Below, one piece after another: positions 6,095-10,842 of a stretch of 10,842 nt of DNA. The position numbers were made by a program, and so were the translations under genes. The stretch's first letter is position 1. The number at the start of each line of letters is the position of its first letter. The stretch spans positions 1 to 10,842 of the forward strand of contig QHNB01000200.1 in the NCBI GenBank assembly GCA_003217965.1, written 5' to 3'. The notes beneath the pieces were generated by a model. The model did not search any database. It was not told the DNA's origin and saw nothing but the letters and a program-made list of their open reading frames with translations. This DNA comes from Verrucomicrobiota bacterium (lineage in GTDB: Bacteria; Verrucomicrobiota; Verrucomicrobiia; Chthoniobacterales; UBA10450).

Positions 6095-6280
6095 GTCATG
6101 TCTAGCGCAGCCGAGACATCTCTGACTATTTGCTGAGTATTCAGAGGCTGCATGCTGATGTGTGCGCCATCTACACGACAGACGAGAGAAGTTCTGCTAA
6201 AGACGGCGAATACTGCAAATGCTGCAGCCTCGCGTGCGCGAGGAAATAATCAGAGATTCCTCGACTCCGCTCGGAATGAC
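6095..6280. repeat. REPIN-like inverted pair 4 (copies g and h)
   Basis: Arm g (6095-6123, plus orientation) is the ATGTC/GACAT type; arm h (6252-6280, reverse orientation) is the ATTCC/GGAAT type. The tails GACTATTT and AAATAATC face each other. The spacer holds further inverted matches: GTATTC 6137-6142 with GAATAC 6208-6213, and GAGGCTGCA 6144-6152 with TGCAGCCTC 6223-6231. The whole 186-bp unit could therefore fold on itself. Arm h lies 52 bp upstream of the chosen recO start. Confidence 0.8.
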
Positions 6281-6332
6281 AAAGCCCTGTGACAAAGGCG
6301 TGGCTACGGGGCGGAGTGATGTAAGTTCTCGC

Positions 6333-6893
6333 GTGAACAGCACCACCCGCGGCATTCTCCTGCGCAAGCGGCGATTGAGCGATACCAGTCTGATCGTCTC
6401 CTGGTGCACCAATTCGATGGGCGTGCTCCAAACCGTCGCGCGCGGGGGTCGCCGCCCGAAAAGTCCATTCGCCGGCCGTCTTGATTTGTTTTTCGAGGCA
6501 GAGCTTTCTATCGCGATCAGTCGCAAATCGAACTTGCACACCTTGCGCGAAGTCGCGGTTACAAATCCCTTTGCTGGAATCCGCACCAATTGTTTACGGA
6601 CAGAGACCGCCTCCTATTTCGTCGAGCTGATTGAGATTTGCACCGAGAGGGAGCACCATGAGCCTGAGATTTTCAATCTTTTGCAACGGGCATTCGGTTT
6701 TCTTGCGGTCAATGAACCGAGCGCGCGCGTGATTTCGCACTTCGAAACTGAACTCGCGCGCATCGCGGGGGTGCACAACGCCAAATCAAATCCAGCAGTG
6801 GCTTTGGCGAACCTTTTCGGCAAATTACCCTCCTCCCGCGCTCGGCTCTTGAAGCATGTGACCGCATCCGCGAAAACACTTCCCGTAAAATGA
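6333..6893 (+). CDS. recO: DNA repair protein RecO, short form
   Basis: RecO binds RecR and single-stranded DNA and loads RecA at gaps. The 186-residue product starts with an OB-fold (about 1-80): TRGILLRKRRLSDTSLIV, then VARGGRRPKSPFAGRLDLFFEAEL and HTLREVAVTNPFAGIR are recognisable. A helical part follows (TASYFVELIE, PEIFNLLQRAF, ISHFETELARIAGV). Common RecO proteins have about 240 residues and a CxxC zinc-binding region near the C-terminus; this one lacks it and ends after LANLFGKLPSSRARLL. I believe short RecOs occur in Verrucomicrobiota, but that is from memory. The GTG start at 6333 is chosen by homology (M-NSTTRGILLRK), with a GGAG 16 bp upstream. The frame is open back to 6219, but that part crosses REPIN arm h, and the ATG at 6276 lies inside that repeat. 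Confidence 0.8.
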   Translation: MNSTTRGILLRKRRLSDTSLIVSWCTNSMGVLQTVARGGRRPKSPFAGRLDLFFEAELSIAISRKSNLHTLREVAVTNPFAGIRTNCLRTETASYFVELIEICTEREHHEPEIFNLLQRAFGFLAVNEPSARVISHFETELARIAGVHNAKSNPAVALANLFGKLPSSRARLLKHVTASAKTLPVK

Positions 6894-6938
6894 AACTCCT
6901 TCTTATCTCTGTTTCCGGCTTAATCAGGAAAGCAGGAA

Positions 6939-6989
6939 CTCAGGAAGTTTCTGGTTCATGTCTAGCTCCTTCTTTCCTGGATTCCTGAG
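6939..6989. repeat. Inverted repeat downstream of recO
   Basis: Arms CTCAGGAA (6939-6946) and TTCCTGAG (6982-6989) are perfect inverses over 8 bp with a 35-base loop. CAGGAA occurs twice, and as AGGAA a third time, in the left flank, and TTTCCTGG lies inside the right flank. It may be another small repeat family or a weak terminator; the long loop makes a terminator less likely. Confidence 0.45.
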
Positions 6990-7014
6990 TAGCATTTTTG
7001 TGATAGACCGAATC

Positions 7015-7072
7015 TGTAGTCGGCTCGACAGGGGACAAGTCCTTCCGGTTGGCGGACACGGCTGCCTCTACA
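7015..7072 (+). repeat. Divergent TGTAG...CTACA element
   Basis: The 58-bp stretch is bounded by TGTAG and CTACA, like the 53-bp elements, but its inside is different (GTCC 7039-7042 can pair with GGAC 7053-7056). It is probably a distant member of the same family, judged on ends, size and intergenic position only. Confidence 0.4.
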
Positions 7073-7134
7073 ACGAGAGTCGCAACTGGACAGAGAATGG
7101 AAAATAGCGCGATCGATTCGTGCGCCTAAGCCAC

Positions 7135-7139
7135 GGGAG
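7135..7139 (+). promoter_or_regulatory. Shine-Dalgarno sequence for the YceI gene
   Basis: GGGAG lies 8 bases before the ATG at 7148. It is the clearest ribosome-binding site in the window and fixes that start. Confidence 0.7.
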
Positions 7140-7147
7140 ATTAGAAA

Positions 7148-7729
7148 ATGAAATATATCAGGTTCGCTTTAGCGGTACTCGTCGTCATCGCTTCACCGGT
7201 CCGGGGCGAAACATATAAGTTCGACCCGACGCATTCGAAGATCGCCTTTCAGTTGCGACATCTTCTCGGTACCGCTCGAGGGGAATTTCACCAGTTCACC
7301 GGCACCATCGATATCGATCGCGAGCATCCCGAGCGCTCCACTGTCAGGGCGATCATCCAGGTCGCGAGCATCGACACGAAAATCGCCAAACGAGATCAGC
7401 ATTTGCGGAGCGCGGATTTTTTTAACGCGGCGAAATTTTCCGAAATCACTTTTCGGAGTCGCGCGGTGAAGCGAACGGGAGCCGATAGCGGTGATATCAG
7501 CGGTGACTTAACGATGCATGGTGTTACCCGGCCGATCACCTTGCATGTCAAATTAGCGAGCCCAATTAGCGGCGACTCATTACCGTCGCGAACGCGCTGG
7601 CAAGTAACGATCGATCCGATCCACCGCAAAGATTTCAATCTTGTATTCAGCGGCAGTACCGAAGCGATTTCCGGTATTGGTCAAGACGTCGTGCCGGCGA
7701 TCGAGATCGAAGCAGTTCGCGCAGAATAG
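7148..7729 (+). CDS. YceI family protein, secreted
   Basis: The 193-residue product begins with a Sec signal peptide (MKYIRFALAVLVVIASPVRG, cleavage probably before ETY), so the mature protein should be periplasmic. YceI proteins form lipocalin-like beta-barrels that bind long isoprenoid or other lipid chains; most have unknown physiological roles. Family strings are YKFDPTHSKIAFQLRHL at the mature start, FHQFTGTIDID, IDTKIAKRDQHLRSADFFNA, FSEITFRS and GDLTMHGVTRPITL, and the end keeps the RKDFNLVFSG region. The length is normal. It stands 52 bp before pxpB on the same strand and could share a transcript, but no functional link to oxoproline metabolism is evident. Confidence 0.92.
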   Translation: MKYIRFALAVLVVIASPVRGETYKFDPTHSKIAFQLRHLLGTARGEFHQFTGTIDIDREHPERSTVRAIIQVASIDTKIAKRDQHLRSADFFNAAKFSEITFRSRAVKRTGADSGDISGDLTMHGVTRPITLHVKLASPISGDSLPSRTRWQVTIDPIHRKDFNLVFSGSTEAISGIGQDVVPAIEIEAVRAE

Positions 7730-7781
7730 GCGTGAGTTAATCTGGCGAGCGCGGCTGGCTCGTGGGATAAACCTTCAGGCC

Positions 7782-8483
7782 ATGAGAATCCAACCGCTGG
7801 GCGATTCCGCAATCATTCTCGATTTTGCCGACGAATCATCCGATGCCATCGAGCTGCTCAAGCGGGCGTTGTCGGCGGCTGATGCGCTCGAGCATGCGAA
7901 CATTCCTGGTGTGATCGAAGTCACCTCAGCTTATCAATCGGTCGCCCTTTTTCTCGATTTGAACAGGATCGCCTCGATGGTGAGTGGCCGGTCAATCGCG
8001 GATTTTTTGCATGAGAAAATCGTCTCGCTTGTTCGCTCAAAGGGACATCGCTCGAAAATCAGAACGCGATCGGTTGAAGTCCCGGTTTGCTATGACATCG
8101 AGCTTGCGCCTGATCTGGCGCGTGTTGCCGACCAGACATCACTTGAACAAAGCGAGGTCATCGCACTCCATTCTTCTGTCATCTACACCACCGCATGCAT
8201 TGGTTTTATGCCCGGGTTTCCGTTTCTCACCGGTCTGCCGGCAAAGCTGCACGTCCCGCGTCTCGCCACACCGCGAACGCATGTTCCGGCCGGATCGGTT
8301 GCCATCGCTGGCGCGCAGGCCGGAATCTATCCGTTGGATTCGCCGGGCGGCTGGAACCTGATCGGCCGGACACCGGTGCGATTATTCGATACGGACGCGA
8401 ATCCGCCGTCGCTACTCCGGCCGGGCGATCGCGTCCGCTTCCGCATCATGACCCGTGACGAGTTCGATAAATTCTTGCCATGA
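7782..8483 (+). CDS. pxpB: 5-oxoprolinase subunit PxpB
   Basis: The 233-residue product is one part of the ATP-dependent PxpABC 5-oxoprolinase, which opens pyroglutamate to glutamate; it belongs to the KipI/YbgJ family (carboxyltransferase domain, subdomain C/D). The start MRIQPLGDSAIILDF is the typical family beginning. The core strings IALHSSVIY, IGFMPGFPFLTGLP, PRLATPRTHVPAGSVAIAGAQAGIYPLDSPGGWNLIGRTP are strongly conserved. The frame is open upstream to 7641, but the ATG at 7782 gives the normal start, and the extension would overlap the YceI gene. It overlaps pxpC by four bases (ATGA). The KipI-like regulatory role known in Bacillus is less likely here because pxpC and pxpA follow. Confidence 0.94.
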   Translation: MRIQPLGDSAIILDFADESSDAIELLKRALSAADALEHANIPGVIEVTSAYQSVALFLDLNRIASMVSGRSIADFLHEKIVSLVRSKGHRSKIRTRSVEVPVCYDIELAPDLARVADQTSLEQSEVIALHSSVIYTTACIGFMPGFPFLTGLPAKLHVPRLATPRTHVPAGSVAIAGAQAGIYPLDSPGGWNLIGRTPVRLFDTDANPPSLLRPGDRVRFRIMTRDEFDKFLP

Positions 8484-9439
8484 TCGTTCTCTCGGCCGGC
8501 TTCCAAACGACGGTGCAGGATTGCGGCCGGTTTGGTTTCCGCAAATTCGGAGTGGCGGTAGCTGGCGCGCTCGATCCTGTCTCGCTGCGGTTGATGAATC
8601 TTGTCGTCGGGAATGATCAAGCAGCCGCCGGTCTTGAAATCGCCAGTGGACGTGTCCGCCTGGAGTTCGACGATGAGCGTCTGATCGCGTGGTGCGGGGG
8701 AGAATTTGAAGTTCTCGCCGGAGGCACGCCAGTTCCGCAGCTGCATTGCGCCCGAATTTCAGCTGGCGCAATCTGTGAGATCCAAGCAAAGCGGGGCCGG
8801 GCCTGGTTGGCGATATCGGGTGGAATTGATGTGCCGGAAGTCCTTGGCAGCCGTTCAACAGATTTGCGCGCCCATTTCGGCGGCCAGAATGGTCGCGCTC
8901 TTCGCGATAAGGATACGCTCTCGCTCGGCGCTCCGAACGCGCTCGCAATGAGCATCGGTTTACGATTGACTGAGGCAGTCTCCGATTGGAGCGCGCCGCT
9001 ATTGTTCATGCCGAGACCCGTATTGCGCATCGTCCGGGGCGGGCGTTGGGACGATTTCGAGGACGGCGTCCGCGCAAAATTTCTCGCACGCAAATTCCGC
9101 GTGGCGATGAATTCGGACCGAATGGGATTGCGCTTGGAAGGCGACCAGATCTTGAGCGCGAAGGCGCAAGAGCTTCCTTCGGAAGCGGTCGCGCCAGGCA
9201 CGATCCAGGTGCCGCGAGATGGCGGGCCAATCGTGCTCCTCGGCGATTGCCAAACGATTGGGGGCTATCCCAAAATTGGGCACGTAATCACGGTCGATCT
9301 TGCCCGGGCCGCACAACTACAGCCGTTGGATGAGGTGGGTTTTGAATTGGTCACGCTGGCCGAAGCACAAGAGCTTTTACTCGCGCAAGAAAGTAACATC
9401 GCGCTCTTTCGCGCGGGATTACAGGCACGGTTCGCATGA
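8480..9439 (+). CDS. pxpC: 5-oxoprolinase subunit PxpC
   Basis: The 319-residue product belongs to the biotin-dependent carboxyltransferase-like KipA/YbgK family and is the partner of PxpB in 5-oxoprolinase. Visible family strings are VLSAGFQTTVQDCGRFGFRKFGV at the N-terminus, AGALDPVSLRLMNLVVGN, AWLAISGGIDVPEVLGSRSTDL in the middle, MNSDRMGLRLEG, and AVAPGTIQVPRDGGPIVLLGDCQTIGGYPKIGHV near the C-terminus. The length is normal and no signal peptide is seen. It overlaps pxpB and pxpA by four bases each (ATGA at 8480 and 9436), which indicates tightly coupled translation of the complex. Confidence 0.95.
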   Translation: MIVLSAGFQTTVQDCGRFGFRKFGVAVAGALDPVSLRLMNLVVGNDQAAAGLEIASGRVRLEFDDERLIAWCGGEFEVLAGGTPVPQLHCARISAGAICEIQAKRGRAWLAISGGIDVPEVLGSRSTDLRAHFGGQNGRALRDKDTLSLGAPNALAMSIGLRLTEAVSDWSAPLLFMPRPVLRIVRGGRWDDFEDGVRAKFLARKFRVAMNSDRMGLRLEGDQILSAKAQELPSEAVAPGTIQVPRDGGPIVLLGDCQTIGGYPKIGHVITVDLARAAQLQPLDEVGFELVTLAEAQELLLAQESNIALFRAGLQARFA

Positions 9440-10191
9440 GAGAAGTTGTCGATCTCAACTCCGACCTGGGAGAAGGAGGCGAGCATGACGAAGAAATATT
9501 AGAACTTGTTACCTCGGCGAATATTGCCTGCGGATTTCACGCGGGCGATCCCGTGTCCATTTTTGACTCCATTCGCACGGCTAAAGAGCATGGCGTTGCT
9601 CTCGGCGCGCATCCCAGCCTGGCCGATCGGGAGAATTTTGGCCGGACCGAGAGGGAGGTGAGCGCCTCGGATATCTTCGCGCTCGTAACCTATCAAGTCG
9701 GTGCTTTTAAAGCGCTGTGCGCAGCCGCGGGCCGCGAGATGAATCACGTTAAAGCGCACGGCGCTCTTTATAATATGGCGGCGCGCCATCCGGCACTGGC
9801 CCATGCCATCGCTCGCGCCGTGCTCGCGGTGGATTCGCGTCTCATCTTTTTCGTCCCTCCGCGCAGCGCCCTGGAAATAGCCGCGGTCGAACTCGAACTA
9901 CAAACGGCGAGAGAGGTCTTCGCGGATCGAAACTATATGCCCGACGGCTCGCTTGTTTCCCGGACCCGGCCGGATGCGTTGCTTCATGATCCAATTGAAG
10001 CGGCGGAACGAGTTGTGCGGATGCTGCGCGAAGGCGTCGTCCGTGCCGTCGATGGGAGCGACGTCCCGATCGAAGTCGAGACCATTTGTGTACACGGCGA
10101 TACACCGGCGGCAGTCGAATTTGTGCGGGAACTGCGCAGGCGGCTTGAATTGGAGGGCGTGACGATTGCACCGCCGGCGCGCCGGCAATGA
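9436..10191 (+). CDS. pxpA: 5-oxoprolinase subunit PxpA (LamB/YcsF family)
   Basis: The 251-residue product is the third subunit of the ATP-dependent 5-oxoprolinase and has a family-typical length. Conserved strings are VDLNSDLGEG at the start, TSANIACGFHAGDP, GVALGAHPSLADRENFGR, VKAHGALYNMAA, REVFADRNYMPDGSLVSR and ICVHGDTPAAVEF. The Asp and His residues in DLNSD, CGFHAGD, KAHGALY and CVHGD are the usual conserved polar sites of the family. It overlaps pxpC and the following permease gene by four bases each. Order pxpB-C-A with a permease behind is consistent with uptake and hydrolysis of pyroglutamate. Confidence 0.95.
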   Translation: MREVVDLNSDLGEGGEHDEEILELVTSANIACGFHAGDPVSIFDSIRTAKEHGVALGAHPSLADRENFGRTEREVSASDIFALVTYQVGAFKALCAAAGREMNHVKAHGALYNMAARHPALAHAIARAVLAVDSRLIFFVPPRSALEIAAVELELQTAREVFADRNYMPDGSLVSRTRPDALLHDPIEAAERVVRMLREGVVRAVDGSDVPIEVETICVHGDTPAAVEFVRELRRRLELEGVTIAPPARRQ

Positions 10192-10842
10192 ACGGCGATG
10201 ATTTGAAACAGCAGCATACCAGCCTCGTTCGTGGGCTGGGTCTGCTTGATGCCACCATGATCGTAATGGGCTCGATGATCGGGTCCGGCATTTTCATCAC
10301 TTCGGCCGAATCGGCGCGATTGATCGGGGCGCCCGGCTGGCTGCTTCTGGCCTGGGCCGTAGCCGGTCTGATGACAATCACCGGCGCGCTTTGCTGCGCC
10401 GAACTCGCTACCATGATGCCGCGCGCCGGCGGCGTTTACATTTTTTTACGGGAAGCCTACGGCCCGGCGCTGGGGTTCCTCTTCGGTTGGACACTTTTTC
10501 TTGTAGTCCAAACTGGGACAATCGCCGCCGTAGCCATCGCTTTTGCGAGATTTCTCGGCGTCTTTGTGCCGATGGTCAGCTCCGATCGTTACTTGGTCGC
10601 ACCGATCATCGTGTTACCCGGCTACGCGCTGAGCCTTTCTACGGAACAACTCGTCGCGATTTTGCTCATCGCGCTCCTGACATTCACGAACACGCGCGGT
10701 TTGCGTATCGGCAAGCTGGTCCAAAACAGTTTCACGTTCGCTAAAACTGCCGCGCTTGCCGGCGTCATTGTCGTTGGATTGATTTTCGGCTGGCGTCCGA
10801 ACTGCGCTGCCTTGGCCTCGAATTGGTGGAATCCGTGGGCTA
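10188..10842 (+). CDS. APC-family amino acid permease, 5' part
   Basis: The frame starts at ATG 10188, inside the pxpA stop overlap, and is still open at the window end (218 residues visible). The inner-membrane transporter belongs to the amino acid-polyamine-organocation superfamily. The first helix carries GLGLLDATMIVMGSMIGSG, the unwound substrate-binding signature (GSMIGSGIFI at 28-37). MMPRAGGVYIFLREAYGPALG (77-97) and FLFGWTLFLVVQTG (97-110) are also typical. At least five hydrophobic helices are visible. The four-base overlap with pxpA links it to the oxoprolinase operon, so 5-oxoproline or a related amino acid is a plausible substrate; this is inference from position. Confidence 0.88.
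   Translation, partial: MNGDDLKQQHTSLVRGLGLLDATMIVMGSMIGSGIFITSAESARLIGAPGWLLLAWAVAGLMTITGALCCAELATMMPRAGGVYIFLREAYGPALGFLFGWTLFLVVQTGTIAAVAIAFARFLGVFVPMVSSDRYLVAPIIVLPGYALSLSTEQLVAILLIALLTFTNTRGLRIGKLVQNSFTFAKTAALAGVIVVGLIFGWRPNCAALASNWWNPWA

Larger units (their letters stand above)
5673..6332. other. Repeat island between divergent AKR and recO genes
   Basis: These 660 bp hold at least five short structured elements in a row: 5721-5780, 5781-5827, 5850-5902, 5950-6017 and the pair 6095-6280, plus a hairpin at 6074-6091. The promoters of both divergent genes should lie here, yet I cannot point to convincing -35/-10 boxes. No protein-coding gene is supported; open frames at 5545-5964 and 5898-6092 run through repeats. 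Confidence 0.75.
6894..7147. other. Gap between recO and the YceI gene
   Basis: The 254 bp contain an inverted repeat (6939-6989), a TGTAG...CTACA element (7015-7072) and a Shine-Dalgarno sequence for the next gene. No open frame is supported. A promoter for the YceI gene probably lies after 7072, but I cannot define its boxes. Confidence 0.5.

Noticed and set aside
7641..7781. Upstream extension of pxpB to 7641
   Set aside because: It overlaps the end of the YceI gene, and the family start MRIQPLGDSAI is at 7782.
8327..9316. Minus-strand open frames opposite pxpB and pxpC
   Set aside because: They are Arg/Pro/Ser-rich shadows of conserved genes with no family match.
10391..10744. 117-residue plus-strand open frame at the right end
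   Set aside because: It is out of frame with the clear APC permease that covers the same bases.

Overview
This window looks like a chromosomal piece of a soil-type bacterium. The most likely group is Verrucomicrobiota (Chthoniobacterales/Spartobacteria-like). That placement is inferred from the remembered look of the RecO, E2/E3 and permease proteins and from the dense small intergenic repeats; no search was run. There are no rRNA or tRNA genes, phage genes, transposases or CRISPR array that I can support.

Layout. (1) 1-2852, plus strand: the 3' end of the E2 gene of 2-oxoglutarate dehydrogenase (sucB), a 377-bp gap filled with repeats, a dihydrolipoamide dehydrogenase gene (lpd), and a small HMA-like protein whose ATG directly follows the lpd stop. 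(2) 3209-5672, minus strand: an apparent operon transcribed as aldo/keto reductase, then an MFS_3-type exporter, then a DUF1330 protein with a GTG start. (3) 5673-6332: a repeat island of 660 bp between divergent genes. (4) 6333-7729, plus strand: a short recO and a secreted YceI-family protein. (5) 7782-10842, plus strand: pxpB, pxpC, pxpA and the start of an APC-family amino acid permease. The last three junctions are all 4-base ATGA overlaps. This is a 5-oxoproline (pyroglutamate) salvage operon with a likely linked importer.

Two things stand out. First, lpd and the MFS gene are both open and well conserved, yet each seems to lack one internal in-frame block of about 30-40 residues. In lpd the missing block is the part that normally carries the redox-active CxxxxC disulfide, so the encoded E3 should be catalytically dead as written. 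In the MFS gene it is about one transmembrane helix (TM9). These may be real lesions or assembly/consensus artefacts; read mapping would decide.

Second, the gaps hold eight copies of a 29-bp palindromic repeat. They form four tail-to-tail pairs, and every pair joins one ATTCC/GGAAT-stem copy to one ATGTC/GACAT-stem copy. This is REPIN-like architecture. Two further families of hairpin elements (TGTAG...CTACA and GGTAGGGGCG...) share the gaps. The repeats lie between genes and, with the chosen starts, enter none of them.
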